Source: Aurelia coerulea | Taxonomy: Eukaryota; Cnidaria; Scyphozoa; Semaeostomeae; Ulmaridae | Length of the DNA: 64,000 nucleotides | Assembly: GCA_039566865.1 (NCBI GenBank) | Contig: CM076957.1 | Span: 12,595,896 to 12,659,895 of the forward strand | Reading direction: 5' to 3' | Shown here: one piece after another, positions 10,764 to 22,639 of the stretch | How the letters are laid out: every line of letters begins with the position of its first letter | Position numbering within the stretch: position 1 is the first letter of the stretch | Notes under the pieces: model-generated | The model's input: only the letters and a program-made list of their open reading frames with translations | Told to the model about the DNA's origin: nothing | Database searches by the model: none | Program-made: the position numbers and the translations under genes

Positions 10764-10874
10764 CTAAGAAAAGTTTCCGCTTTTTGCATCTGCCTCTTAT
10801 AGTATCTATCTGTAAGCTAGAGTATGTACATAATCGATTTAAAATACTTTGACAAACAAACAAACAAACAATTT

Positions 10875-11175
10875 ACCGCCTTACAGTAAAAGCTTTGTTA
10901 AAGCGTCATTTGAAAGGCCAATATATCCAAATGGTCGTACCAAAGCAAGGACGCTAGCGAGAAGATGTCGTCAATGTATCTCGAAAGAAGGGCAAAGCAA
11001 CAAGAAATGCTCCGCATCCTCAATACCATCATTCGTAGGACACATACGATTTACTGTATCTCTAAAATTGTGATTGAATTTATGAAAGTTTAACTTGCTG
11101 AGACTCTCAGTTGGGTAAGGCGTGATAAACCTGATGGATCATGGATCCCAAAGACTGATTTTGCAGGGTGGGGGG
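10875..11175 (-). pseudogene. CR1/jockey-like LINE C-terminal fragment
   Basis: On the minus strand: FGIHDPSGLSRL, KLNFHKFNHNFRD, RMCPTNDGIEDAEHFLLLCPSF. This aligns with the C terminus of the LINE at 1131-2963 (FGIHDPIGLSYL ... MCPTNDG). There is an in-frame stop after the Cys/His motif. A plus-strand ORF at 10849-11073 is only its antisense shadow. Confidence 0.75.
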
Positions 11176-11250
11176 GGGGGGCGTATAATGGATAGCAACT
11201 TTGCTTCAACAATCTAATGGTGCAAGTCTAATTTCAGGATCAAGTTATTC

Positions 11251-11271
11251 CATTATTATTATTATTATTAT
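11251..11271. repeat. Short (ATT)n array
   Basis: About seven ATT units at the downstream (3') edge of the minus-strand LINE fragment 11272-11557. Confidence 0.8.
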
Positions 11272-11557
11272 ACGTGGTGCTAAATGTCACAGTTCATACT
11301 GGTTTCTTTTTCTTTGGCCGGGTGTAAACAATACACCTAAGGCATGTCATGTTGAAGTTCAGATGCTAAGTACTTTACGAAGGATCCTTGCAGTTCCTAG
11401 TAAGCATGTCTTTTGGACCGTCTGAAGATTCATATTTTCTGAGACGCTTCTGATATTATCTTCCATTCCTTTTCTGATGGTACCGAGGGCTCCTATCACA
11501 ATGGGTATTACTTCCGTTTTCATTTTCCACATCCTTTGTATCTCAATTTCCAGATCT
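11272..11557 (-). pseudogene. C-terminal end of a LINE of the restriction-like-endonuclease type
   Basis: The minus strand reads EIEIQRMWKMKTEVIPIVIGALGTIRKGMEDN ... LLGTARILRKVLS. The IPIVIGALG and LLGTARILRK blocks match the tail that follows the restriction-like endonuclease in many animal non-LTR elements of the R4/Dong/Hero kind (recognised from memory). Only the last 65 or so residues remain. Both edges are (ATT)n arrays; the poly-isoleucine in the ORF is the array being translated, not protein. Confidence 0.65.
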
Positions 11558-11587
11558 ATTATTATTATTATTATTATTATAATTATA

Positions 11588-11642
<55 letters not shown>
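11558..11642. repeat. (ATT)n array, about 28 units
   Basis: Nearly pure ATT repeat with one AATT interruption near 11580-11590. It joins a minus-strand LINE tail on the left to a plus-strand, 5'-truncated LINE on the right. Confidence 0.95.
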
Positions 11643-11643
<1 letters not shown>

Positions 11644-14460
11644 GTTATTCAAGTTATCACTCCTCATCGAGCATGTGACAATAAACAATTTTGAAATGGA
11701 ATATAACAACAGGGACAAGATACGAGGAGGCGGTGTGGGGTGCTATGTAAATTCTGGAATAAAGCACAAAAGAAGGAAAGACATTGAAAGCAAAGGACAG
11801 GATTTAGAACATTTATGGATTGAGTTACCTGGGAAGAATAAGAACTCAAAATTATTGATGGGAATCATTTACCGATCAGATAAAATCTTAAGATTTAGCG
11901 ATTGGTTAGACAAATTTGACAAAGTAATCTCATACGTGAAAGCAAGTTGGGATGGCGCTATAATGATAACTGGAGATACTAATATCGATCTTCTATCACC
12001 AGAAAAAGCAGATAGCAAAAAGTATCTAAGCCTACTTGAACAATATAATCTGCATCAGATTGTTTCCAAACCAACAAGAACAACATCAACATCAAGCACT
12101 CTTATCGACCACATTATAGTAAGCCACAAAGATCTGGTCAAGCATACTGACGTGTTACCTTGTCCCACGATAAGTGACCATGGTGGACCGTATGCCTTCC
12201 TTAATGTTCGATTAAAAAAATACGAGCCTCGTTTCAAATACATCAGATATAAACGCAAATTCAATGAAGGGATGTTCATAAAGGATTTAGAGAAAGTCCC
12301 ATTTAGTCTTGTCTATGGAGTAGATGATCCAAATGAAAAGTTGGGTATACTTAATTCCCTGATGCTAGAGATAATTGATGAACATGCTCCAATAAGGAAA
12401 ATCAAAGTAACGGGGCCACCGGCGCCATGGATGCATGATATTGAAATTCGCAATCTGCAGCAGGCCTGCTTTCAGGACCGAGTAAAATATCGAAACTCTC
12501 GAGACGATCTTGTCCTAAAAAATCTCAGAGAAAATAAAAGTTTACTAAAAAAGAAGAGTCGTGCTGCAAAAACAGCGTTTTATCGAACTGCTCTGTCCCC
12601 AAAAAAACCCAAGGAATTATGGAAAATAATCAACTCTGTTCTTCACCCTCCAAGCAAGCGAATAATGCAAAATCCAGATGAATTGAACAGCCATTTTGCA
12701 TCAACAGCAGAGAGAACATTGAATAGGTCTGCAACTCCTATTGAAGATATTTTTACAACTATATCTAATCTACCTCCAGACAAAGAAAACTACTTTAATC
12801 TTAGACAAGTATCACATCAAGAAGTCCTAAAACAACTCAAGTCATTACGGAGAGATACATCAACAGGACCTGATAATATTCCTGCACGCTATATCAAATT
12901 GGCAGTGGATATCATATGCTCTCCTTTAACCCATATTATCAACTCGTTCATAAATGAAAGCACATTTCCAATATTATGGAAAAATGCCCGAATTGTACCC
13001 ATTGGCAAGATCGCCAGCCCCATCGAAAAAGGCGACTTTCGTCCTATCTCTATCCTACCAGTACTGTCTAAAATCTTTGAAAGACTAGTAGCAAACCAAT
13101 TAGTAGATTTTATCGAAGAAACAAAGCTATTCAGGGACACGATAACCGGTTTTCGTAAAGGTCACAGTACGGGAAATGCACTTCTAAAAATAAGAGATGA
13201 CATAAAAAAGGCAATGAAATGCGGAGAACTGTCACTCCTTGTATTCGTGGATTTTTCTAAAGCATTTGATACGATTGCTCATGACACACTCATCATGAAA
13301 ATGCACCAGCAAGGTTTTTCCAAAGAATTCCTTGCATGGATAACAAGCTACCTAACACCCCGTAAACAGTTCGTTCAGATTGATGCAATCTTATCAGACA
13401 GTCTACCTACAACATTTGGCGTACCCCAAGGCTCTATTCTTGGCCCAATGATATTCAACCTGTACGTAAATGACCTGCAAAACCACTTTCAATCCAGCTC
13501 GGTACAGTATGCTGATGATACTACAGTCTACGAAACCTGCAAGCCAAAGGAAATACAGAATGCACAATATCTATTGAACGAATCGTTAGCGAAAGTAGCT
13601 GGTTGGACTGATAACAATTCCCTGGCAGCCAACGCAGTCAAAACAAAATTCATCTTATGTGCCTCCAAACGATTATATGACTACCACCATCTAAAGGACC
13701 AGGAAATCGATATAACTTTAGGTTCGACGAAGCTGAAGCCAGACAAGGAACCTCGTTATCTGGGAATGTACCTGGACCAACACTTGACCTGGGAAAACCA
13801 CTTAAAGCATGTCCTCTCCAGTTGTTATAGCAAACTATCTGTTCTACGAAAATTAAAGAATTTCACACCATTTAGATCGCGTAAAACATTAGCAGAATCA
13901 TTGATTCTCTCCAAAATTGATTTCAACGATTATGTCTATTCCCCTTTGAGCCAGCAACAGTTAAAAAAACTGCAGCGGTTACAGAAGGCTGTGGCAAGCT
14001 TCGTACTTAAACGTTACGCCCATAAAAAAGATATTTTAAAACTTGGATGGCTACCAATTGCAGAAAGACGGGACTTCAACCTATTAAAATTAACCTTCAA
14101 GGCAATTCACAACACTAATTGGCCTGTAATTAATAAACTGGAGTTGCAAACTTGTAACAGAGTCTTGCGAAGTAGTAATAAACTCGTATAAAGCCATCAC
14201 TTATACCAGATACTTTTGAAGATGCCGCTGCAAAATGCTTCAATGCCTTACCTGTACATATAAAATGCCAGTCTAACTTTACAACGTTCTGTTGCAATCT
14301 AAAGAAACATTTATTTGAAAGAGCAAACAACAAACTGGACTAAAGTACCATATTTCTAATTCTTATGTGAATGTTCTTACCTTTTGAACTTGTAATTTTT
14401 AATTTGCTTTTAATTTTAGAGTTGAAGAGCCACACTTGTAGTGGATATGCTCGATATTAC
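11643..14460 (+). pseudogene. jockey/CR1-like LINE: partial APE endonuclease plus RT
   Basis: About 850 codons open from the (ATT)n edge to the stop at 14191. The first residues lie inside the endonuclease (RGGGVGCYVNS), so the N terminus with its first catalytic residues is lost. Seen next: TGDTNIDLL, TLIDHIIVS and TISDHGGP of the endonuclease; then RT with DFRPISILPVLSKIFERL, FVDFSKAFDTI, FGVPQGSILGP and YADDTT, all intact. One base is missing near 14189; the next frame continues KPSLIPDTFEDAAAK ... KKHLFERANN to a stop near 14341, giving the normal C terminus. A short UTR ends in (ATT)n. The ORF seems young: one truncation and one shift. A methionine start in the ATT tract is an artefact. 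Confidence 0.9.
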
Positions 14461-14480
14461 CATTATTATTATTATTATTA
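14461..14480. repeat. (ATT)n tail / junction array
   Basis: About six ATT units. It serves both as the 3' tail of the LINE 11643-14460 and as the left border of PLE B. Confidence 0.85.
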
Positions 14481-14549
14481 AATTGAACTAAACCACCATA
14501 AAAAATTAACAGAAATAAAATGAATAAAAGCACAACTGTTAAAATCTTG

Positions 14550-14576
14550 AACGTTTCGATTAAAAATCTTCGTCAG
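14550..14576 (-). ncRNA. Hammerhead-like core, PLE B inverted arm
   Basis: Minus strand: CTGACGA (14576-14570), then AGATTTTTAATC with a GAT/ATC stem, then GAAACGTT. CTGACGA fits the core consensus CUGANGA. Stem III would be the self-complementary ACGT. A possible promoter TATAAATTCTCGG lies just upstream, as in the sense arm. No convincing stem I is seen, so the call is tentative. Confidence 0.45.
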
Positions 14577-14871
14577 CACTACTTTCTAAAGGACAACCGA
14601 GAATTTATACTACGTGATAAACAAGGCAAGGTAAAACTAAAGATAAAGTAAAATTACATTTTTACTACAAAGAACCCTATTCCCAGGAAACATGACTACC
14701 CCCGAAATTAAAACCAAGTGGGAATGAAAATCACGTTTTGTTCCAAACTGTTTTTAGCGTAAACAAGAAAATGAAATGGTTGGCACATTAGCAAATGTTC
14801 ACCCTGGAGGATCAAAATAATCACAGACCAAACCTCCAAGGGATCCAGCCGGCAACCCCACGACCCTCCCA

Positions 14872-16144
14872 CAGTCTTCGTAATATGAGGCGTGCGATCG
14901 CACGCGCACGCCTCCGCATACGCCTAAATTGTCCAAGGCGTGCAAAACGTCGCACGGGCAAACCTGAAAATTTACCGAATTTCATAAAATTTCAATCACA
15001 AACAATGTCGCAAAAAACAGAGCCCTCCTTTTATTTAGAATTTGAAATTTCTCCTTCATTCATCACTCGATGCTACGATTTTGCTGCATAGCGCTTCGGT
15101 CTCTTTACGAAAGGAAACCGTTGTAAAGGTCTGGCGAAGCAAACAAGATGCAAGGATTTCAAATGGAACTTTAAATGTTTATTGATCAATCTTAGCAAAT
15201 GGATTCAACAAGAAATTTTTAAAGAACTGCAAGATGCGGAGGATAGACTTGTCTTTAATAATCTCTCCAATCTGTTGTATTTTGCTATAGAAAAGTTTCT
15301 TCGTGGGTCTATCATCGTTCTCTCTTCTTTGTTCATGTTCCTAGTTGAACTAAAGTGTTTACGTCGTCAAGAATCAGGGAGCGAAATTGATGAATAATAC
15401 TCACTTTAATCTGACTTTGACACAAAACCCTTCTCTGGATTTTCTGCAGTGCATCTCTAGAGTAGGCCCACTACGAATTTGCGTAAACTCACCTATTAAA
15501 AGGTTTGGTTGCTTTTTCTAGAGCGTATATTCGCTACTTAATCACCTTCTTTAATCTGTCAATAACTTTTTTGAAGTCTTTATTTGTTTTGAATTAGGAT
15601 TGAAGCCTAATTAAGTCCAGATTTTATTAAACGGGAAAACAGGAAACTGGATGGCCTAACTGCTTTGACCTTTCCCTAACTTGAAAGGCAGTACGACAGA
15701 GAAATACACACTCAACAAAATATTTTTCGTAACTTTAGTGGCACGGCAGTTTCTTGCCTGCCTTCTCTCTTCTCGACAGGAAAATAAGCCATAAGTCTCG
15801 TGGAAGAGAGTATTCACCGATGCAAGAACAACGTATTGAAAGCTTCTCAATAAAGAGCAAAAAACACTCGAAAAAAGCGACGCTATATTGGGGGTGATCA
15901 CCCTCACAAGCTTATATCTGAGGGCAATAAAAGGCCGTTATCGATCAGCTTTCATAATTTACGGTAGTTTATGATATGAAAGGTCATCTTGAAACCACCA
16001 CCACATATTTCCTGAGAACAAGAATGAAAAATGACAAATAATCGCAATCATGATGATGAAAGTCAGCATTTTCAAATCGCACGCCTAAACTAACCTAGAC
16101 GTGCGAAATGCTGCACGCGGCCCATTTTCATATTACGAAGACTG
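14872..16144. mobile_element. hAT-type non-autonomous element, 1.27 kb
   Basis: Flanked by CCCTCCCA on both sides (14864-14871 and 16145-16152), an exact 8-bp duplication. Terminal inverted repeat CAGTCTTCGTAATATGA, followed by related GC-rich blocks (AGGCGTGCG-like) near both ends. Removing it restores contiguous PLE B pseudo-LTR that aligns with 17465-17560. Internal ORFs (for example 15182-15397) match nothing I recognise and are unlikely to be transposase. Confidence 0.82.
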
Positions 16145-16308
16145 CCCTCCCATCTAGCCTTTCAATGATTCGCAAATTGCTGAATCCTGAATGGCTTGAT
16201 AGGGGATTCCACCCTAACGCCACATGCAAAAAAACATGAAGCCAAATAGGAAGACCATAGAGCACTGCCAGCAAAACCCCCCAGAGACATCAGATACAAT
16301 GGCAGGAA

Positions 16309-16530
16309 TTAGGCCACGCCACACGCAAACATATCGAGTTCTACATCTGCAGCCCGTTCATTCAAACCTTTGGGTAAAAAAGTTCCCAGCCTGTATTGCC
16401 AAAAAAGTTCCTTACGTCGCAATGAAAAGACATCATCAGCCCCATCAATCATTTTAACCCTAACCGTGAATTTACCATTGTGGCTCCCCTCAAAGAAATG
16501 ACTGAAAATGAGCCTTTTGCTCATTTTCAG
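16309..16530 (-). pseudogene. GIY-YIG C-terminal fragment of PLE B (inverted arm)
   Basis: The minus strand reads KFTVRVKMIDGADD, LRRKELFWQYRLGTFLPKGLN, ERAADVELDMFACG, then a stop. This is the conserved end of PLE GIY-YIG proteins (KE.FWQ..L.TF.P.GLNER). The catalytic part of the nuclease is absent here. Confidence 0.75.
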
Positions 16531-16618
16531 TCAATTCTCATTTTCATTTTCAATGAGATGTGAAGATGAGTAAATCAAACCACTGCCACTTGATGAGTAC
16601 GTGGCTTGGCAAAAGGTT

Positions 16619-16634
16619 GACATTATTATTATTA

Positions 16635-16666
<32 letters not shown>

Positions 16667-16669
16667 GTA

Positions 16670-16726
<57 letters not shown>

Positions 16727-16727
16727 G
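16619..16727. repeat. (ATT)n array within PLE B
   Basis: About 36 units with two small breaks near 16634 and 16668. It lies exactly between the inverted and sense parts of PLE B. Confidence 0.95.
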
Positions 16728-17353
16728 AGAAGGTTAATTTTCTCGATGTACAAGTCATCAAACAAGGCAACAGACTTATAACAGATTTGTTTACAAAACG
16801 TACTGATACTCATCAACTCTTGCATCGAGCTTCCTGTCATCCGAACCACACCAAAAAGGGAATTCCATATAGTCAGGCTCTTAGAATTCGTCGTATTTGC
16901 TCAGAGGAACAGTTTTTCATAAATAGGGTAGGAGATTTAAAAACTTGGCTTTTAGCAAGAGGTTACAGTGGAAACGAGGTTGATAATCAAATTGACAAGG
17001 TGCGGGACAAAGATCGGGCTACTTTATTAGATACCAGACCTAAGGAAAAGGATGATATAAAAATTCCCTTAGTGTTAACATATCACCCAGCCATGCACAA
17101 AGTTTATGACATTCTTCGCAAAAACCAGAACTTACTGCTGGTAGACAGGGAGCACGAGGCAGCTTTTAAAGACAAAATATTTGTAACGTTTAGAAGGGCA
17201 AAAAGTTTGAAAGATAAACTTGTTAGGGCTAAGCTGCCAAGTATCGATGAAGAGTTGATGGAAAAGGGTACTTTCAGATGCAATGGCAGAAGGAGTTGCC
17301 AGATTTGCCCTTTGATGAGGGAGGGGGGTACTTTCCATAATTTTGAAGGTCCC
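16728..17353 (+). pseudogene. Penelope-like RT C-terminal region
   Basis: Open from the (ATT)n edge to a stop near 17356: VNFLDVQVIKQGNRLITDLF, DTHQLLHRASCHPNHTKKGI, PYSQALRIRRICSEE, a long linker, LVLTYHPAMHKV, FRRAKSLKDKLVRAKL and CQICPLM. These blocks are diagnostic of the part of PLE proteins between the RT active site and GIY-YIG. The RT palm is missing (truncated at the array) and the nuclease is deleted after HNFEGP. It is a fragment, not a working enzyme. Confidence 0.85.
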
Positions 17354-17932
<579 letters not shown>

Positions 17933-19073
17933 CATTCACTTAAGCAGTTGGGATAGAAGCTGGATTCAAACTTCTTTGTTCTTGACTTTATTCGCCCTAT
18001 CACATCACGATTGCGAAAGGAGTACTGCGACTGATGTAGAGGTGGTATTGGAGTTCTAGTTTATTCTGGGGATAAATTGCTTACAATTTTGTAGAACAAA
18101 ACAAGGCCTCATAGATTTAACAATTCCCACCGAAGCTCGGCGTACAGCTTTTCTCTTGATGATTCCCTCCACGTTCCTGTTACAGCTAGTGCAACAGAAT
18201 ATTGAACAGATTCCAATTTTTCCATTAAGCTTGACAAAGTGATATTCTGACTGTATTCACATATTTTTCAAGGAATATGGTAAATCACATCCCCATAGTC
18301 TAGTTGGGGTCGTACATAAAGCTTAAATAGGTCATTCAAGGTATGCCTGGGCAGATAACTGGAGATATATTTCAGCATGCCTGTCTATACCCTTTCTTGT
18401 TTTAGAGATTACTGATTTGATATGCGCAGAGAACGTCAGCTTTGAATCAAGAATAATTCCTAAATGTTCATGTTCATCCACATTCTTCACCGGTGTGTTA
18501 TTAAATAGAATCACTGGATTATCAATATCAACTTTTCGCCTAGAAAATGTTACTTCAACAGCTTGCTTTTGTGGATGGAGATTAAAGGACATCCTCTAAT
18601 CATAAGCCCACAGTTTAATCCGTTTCAAGTCATGGCTCATGTCATTGGCAGCGGTATTGGAGTCTTCAACTACTGTGAACAGTGATGTATAATAAAGCTT
18701 AACATTGCACTTCAAGTCTGTGCTTAGATTGTTTCTATACACGAGGAAACATAAGGGTCCCAGAATATAACCCTGTGTTACTCCTGCTGAAATATCTCCC
18801 CAGTTGGAATTCCGTCCATTTAGAACAGTCCATTGCCTTCGGTGAAACTTTGGATAAGAAAAAGGAGTAGACCTGAAAAACCACAGCGCTTTAGCTTATA
18901 CATTAAACCATCATGCCATATACCTTGTCAAAAGCATTAGAAATATCAAGGTATGCAGAGCGAACATCAAGAGGAGGATTACAATCGAAGGCTTGGAAAA
19001 TTGTGTGAGTTATGGAAATCAGGTGGTTAATCGTTGAATCACTAGGACGAAATCCAGATTGATTTGGATTTAA

Positions 19074-20565
19074 CCCTATTTTAACCGGGGGGGGGGCGTT
19101 TTTCGGCCCCCCTATCGGATTTTTTTTAATAGCTCCCAAACGATGTCACCTACAGTGCTGAAACTCCTTGACTTTTCCTAGAATTTAGTTGGCAATCAGA
19201 AAATAGAAATTTCAATACCTATTGTTTGATCACGTGACCACCAGATGCCCATATTTGGAGAGTGGTCACAAAGAAATTCTTAAAAATGGCTCTAATTTTT
19301 TCCTTTGTTACTAAATCTCAACAATATATATACCGGGTGCGCCAAAATAAACTATGCACGTTTGGCAGGCCACAATAAATCGTACACAGGCCTGATTTTG
19401 AAGATTTATGACTTAATCGTTAGCAGAAAACCTGAATTAGATACTGGGATTTTTTCAAATCTTTTTCATTTTCAGTTTTTGAGCTAAAAGTGAGTTTCCT
19501 AAAATTTTAGTTTTCGAAAAACACTGAAAACGATCAAAAATCATCGATCAAGTTTTCCAAAGAATCGACATGAATGGGCAAAGAGAGAGCTCGTTCGTGG
19601 TGATTTGGGATTTAGAAATCGACTAATTGTAATCTGCTGTACGAGAATTCGCACTATACCCGCAAATCCCCCTGAAAACGTTTTCTCCTTGTTTATTCAT
19701 GCTGAATCTTTTAAAAGTTGATCGACGTTTTTTGATCGTTTTCAATGTTTTCGAAAACGATCATTTTAAGAAACTCGCTTCTAGCTCCAAAAAGTGATTA
19801 TGGAAAACTTCGCAAAAAAGTCCTAGAATCTAATTCAGGCTTTTTGCTAACGATTAAGTCATAAATCTTTAAAATTGGTGCAGTGTACGATTTATTGTGG
19901 CCTGCCAAACGTGCATAGTTTATTTTGGCGCACCCGGTACCATTCGATTCGTCTCAATGAGTACTTTCGTTTGATATATAATTTATTCACATTTGCTGAC
20001 ATCAGCAGTTTATTATTTCTATGACGTCATCAATCTTTATGACGTCATATTCCGAATGAATGAGTAATTTTTTATGTAAAACTGATGGAAATACCTCAAA
20101 TATCGATGAAGGTACTTGATTTCACCAGTAACATGCGAAATTAATGGTTTTAAATCATAATTATTGAGCTTACAATTTTGCATTGAATCAAATTTTCATT
20201 ATTTAAGTAGTTAATTTATTAGAAACCACAAATATCCGTACGAAACCATATGAAACTACAAATTAATGATATCAAGCATGTATTTGGATGGTTTTTTGCC
20301 AATTTGATCTCGCCATTTGCGAATAATGGGCCCTTTTCTGCAAATAGCTCGATTTTCTCAAAATTTGCATTGTTTTTGGTTGCCTAGCAACCAATCACGT
20401 GACTATTGATTGATTGGTGCTATTTTTAGATTCTCCTTTGTTCAATTATGACACAGTGCAAGTTTCATTGTCATAGCTGTTATACTTGCGGAGAAAATTA
20501 GGGGGGGCGAAAAACGCCCCCCCCCCGGTAGAAAATCACTTTTTTTTTACCCGGTTAAAATAGGG
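19074..20565. mobile_element. piggyBac-like non-autonomous element 2 (TTAA target)
   Basis: Flanked by TTAA (19070-19073 and 20566-20569) inside a LINE codon run; the empty site would read GATCTATTAAATCC, coding DLLNP as in the relative at 1131-2963. Terminal inverted repeat CCCTATTTTAACCGGG. GC-clamped palindromes lie at 19087-19112 and 20501-20526. It holds a nested TA-MITE. There is no transposase. The precise empty-site reconstruction makes the TTAA duplication firm. Confidence 0.9.
19333..19937. mobile_element. TA-target fold-back MITE (CCGGGTGCG ends), nested
   Basis: 605 bp between TA dinucleotides (19331-19332, 19938-19939). The first 55 or so bases of each end are a near-exact inverted repeat starting CCGGGTGCGCCAAAATAAAC, and weaker pairing continues through most of its length, so one strand could fold on itself. 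TA duplication suggests the Tc1/mariner group. No ORF of note. It is nested in the TTAA element, hence younger. Confidence 0.82.
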
Positions 20566-20864
20566 TTAATAGATCACAGGAAACCAAATGAGAGTATATA
20601 GAATCGTACATGAGTTTTTCAAGAATTTTTCCAAAGATTGGTAGAAGAGAAATTGGCCGATAGTTTCCCTTGATATTCTCCCCATTTTTCTTATGAACAG
20701 GAACAACGGTTGCACGTTTCCATATTTCTGGGAACACACCGCACCTCCAACATTTGGTTAAATTGATCTTCAATGGAGTAACCAATGCAACATCGCTTAA
20801 TTTTATCATTCTCACAGAGACTTCATCCCAGCCATGTGCTTTATTAGGATTAAGTGATCTTATC

Positions 20865-21158
20865 CCCGGGGGGTGTACTTGACTTTCAATTGTACGGGGG
20901 TGTGCACTCCAAAGAGAACAATTTTCACCCGGCTTTAGAAATTTTCCCTTGAAATGATAGCCGGCTTTAGCAAAAATTGGCGAAAAGCATACCCTAAAAC
21001 GTAAAAGTTTGTCAAAAAACAATGAAATAAAACTTTTGACAACCGGCTTTAGAAAAACTGCCTTCTTTTGATACCCGGCGTTAGAAAAAAGAGGCGAAAT
21101 CGATACCCGGAAAGGAGTGCACATCCCGTCAGCAAAATATACTAAGTAGCCCCCCCGG
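20865..21158. mobile_element. Small MITE with CCGGGGGG ends and 9-bp duplication
   Basis: 294 bp flanked by GATCTTATC (20856-20864 and 21159-21167). Ends are CCCGGGGGGTGTACTTGA and, reversed, CCGGGGGGGCTACTTAG. Internal short repeats contain ACCGGCTTTAGAAA-like blocks (three or four copies). Superfamily uncertain: 8-9 bp would fit hAT or Mutator-like. Removing it rejoins the LINE codons MI and RSLNPN. Confidence 0.75.
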
Positions 21159-21205
21159 GATCTTATCATGTTCAGTATTTTTTCATCGGAGATAAAAAAA
21201 GTCAT

Positions 21206-21390
21206 TTATCAGAGTAATCTCGTTCTCTAAAAGCAGTGGTATTATAGGTATCTTAGAGGCCCTTTACATAGAGACCCGACATGAAACTCATGCCGGCCTG
21301 AACTCGTGCCGCCATGAAAATGCACTCTCTTAACACGAGAGCCGATCTGAAACTCATGGCGGCATGAGCTCATATCGCCATGAGACCCGA
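21206..21390. other. Non-coding spacer with CATGAG/GCCGGC short repeats
   Basis: No gene. Contains repeated blocks such as GAGACCCGACAT and ACTCATGCCGG / ACTCATGGCGG in both orientations. From 21324 on it is the left end of the direct repeat that recurs from 26376. Confidence 0.5.
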
Positions 21391-22298
21391 CATTCATTTC
21401 ATTTTCATTTTAAATTCTTTATACACAAAAACCCTTCAGCTTACTAACGCAATACTTAAATAAGAAAATAAATATCCTAGTTACATTAATATAATCTATA
21501 AACAGTTAAAGCTAAATTATGTACAGTAATCTATCGAATAGCAGCTGCTCTTCCAGGGCGTCGTGTTTTAGGTTGTGTTCAGCTCATATAATAACGTTTC
21601 AATTGTTTTTTGAATCTACTAAGTGTAGGGAGCTCTCTGATATTGATGGGTATATCGTTCCAAGCTTTCAGAGCCGAATAGTGAAAGCCTTTCTTGACAT
21701 ATTCAAGATTATTTCTTGGGATTTGTAGGTCCCTGCAATTTCTTGTTCTGTAGTTGGAATGCTGGGTCCTATTATGGTATTTGCCCAAAAGGCTTTCGGG
21801 ACATTGCCTGTTGATTATTTTGTATGTCATAACTGATCGATCAAAGTTTATTAGTTGTTCAACGGTCAACCAATTATGAGACCAATTGTCTTTTAGTCTA
21901 GCCTTATCAATAATCGAACGGGTTCTGTCCTGCAGACGTTGAAGGGTATTAAATTTTGATTTAGGAAGACTCCCCCAAATAACATTGGCGTATCGCAGAT
22001 GGCTTTCGACAAGTGCACGGTACACATGGTCCAGCTGGGATTGGGAAATAAGATTTTTCAGTTTTTTTAGTGACTTAAGACCGCCACTAATCTTCCCTTT
22101 CACTTTGTTGAATTGTTCATCCCAGTTTAGCCCTTCATCCACAATAACCCCCAGTAATTTGGTCTTCACCACACGCTTAATTTCTGAATTGTTAAGATTC
22201 AGTGGCTCTGAGATTTCAACCTTATTTGTTTTCCGTGGATGGCCAATGATCATGTATTCAGTTTTTGTCGGGTTTGCACTTAACTTGTTTATCCGCAT
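21391..22298 (-). pseudogene. LINE RT C-terminal half, direct-repeat copy 1
   Basis: On the minus strand: INKLSANPTKTEYMIIGHP, LLGVIVDEGLNWDEQFN, VYRALVESHLRYANVIWGSL, MTYKIINRQCPESLLGKY, PTLSRFKKQLKRYY, stop at 21579. This is the thumb and C-terminal domain of a jockey-like RT. The 3' tail is a (TGAAA)n-like run (21391-21411). At 22298 the LINE stops abruptly and the palindrome follows. It keeps an 18-bp stretch lost from copy 2, so its frame is better. Confidence 0.85.
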
Positions 22299-22639
22299 CC
22301 GCACTAGACAGGTCCGATGCCAGAAAAATCGGAAAACTTTTCCAGTCAAAGTTATGAAAACGGATTTGGAATCGTTAAACATAGCAGAATCAAATTTCAG
22401 TTGGGGACTTTTGAAATTTTTCCGTTTTTTCAAAATGTCGGCATAAATGTAAATGGCGTATTGTTAACAAAAACTTGTGCATCAAGCAGGCTTCTGCTTA
22501 CATAAATACATGTTTTTAGATTGCATACGCTGAAAGACTATCGTCTTTGTGAATATTTGAAATAAAATTATCAATTAGCTATATTCTTTCATAATGGCGG
22601 ATTCCCAAATTGATAATTTCAATTAAGATCGCGTGCAGA

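Larger units (their letters stand above)
8169..10811 (-). mobile_element. Penelope-like element A with inverted terminal arm
   Basis: A 2.64-kb insertion flanked by the 11-bp direct repeat GTAAGCTAGAG. Reading the minus strand as sense, it has an inverted arm (9646-10811, interrupted by a hAT MITE), then the truncated RT/GIY-YIG ORF (9655-8414), then the sense arm (8667-8169). The two arms match as inverted repeats over about 460 bp and both include the end of the GIY-YIG region. Inverted or partial terminal repeats (pseudo-LTRs) are known for Penelope-like elements. Other 3'-end pieces of this family lie at 46504-46594 and, more diverged, at 43341-43401. Confidence 0.85.

Noticed and set aside
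14795..15091. Arg-rich ORF
   Set aside because: It spans PLE pseudo-LTR and the GC-rich end of a hAT element; composition explains it.
16664..16849. ORF with poly-isoleucine, and similar poly-Tyr, poly-Asn and poly-Ile ORFs at 11359, 16601 and 17818
   Set aside because: These are (ATT)n arrays being translated; only the non-repeat parts are meaningful.
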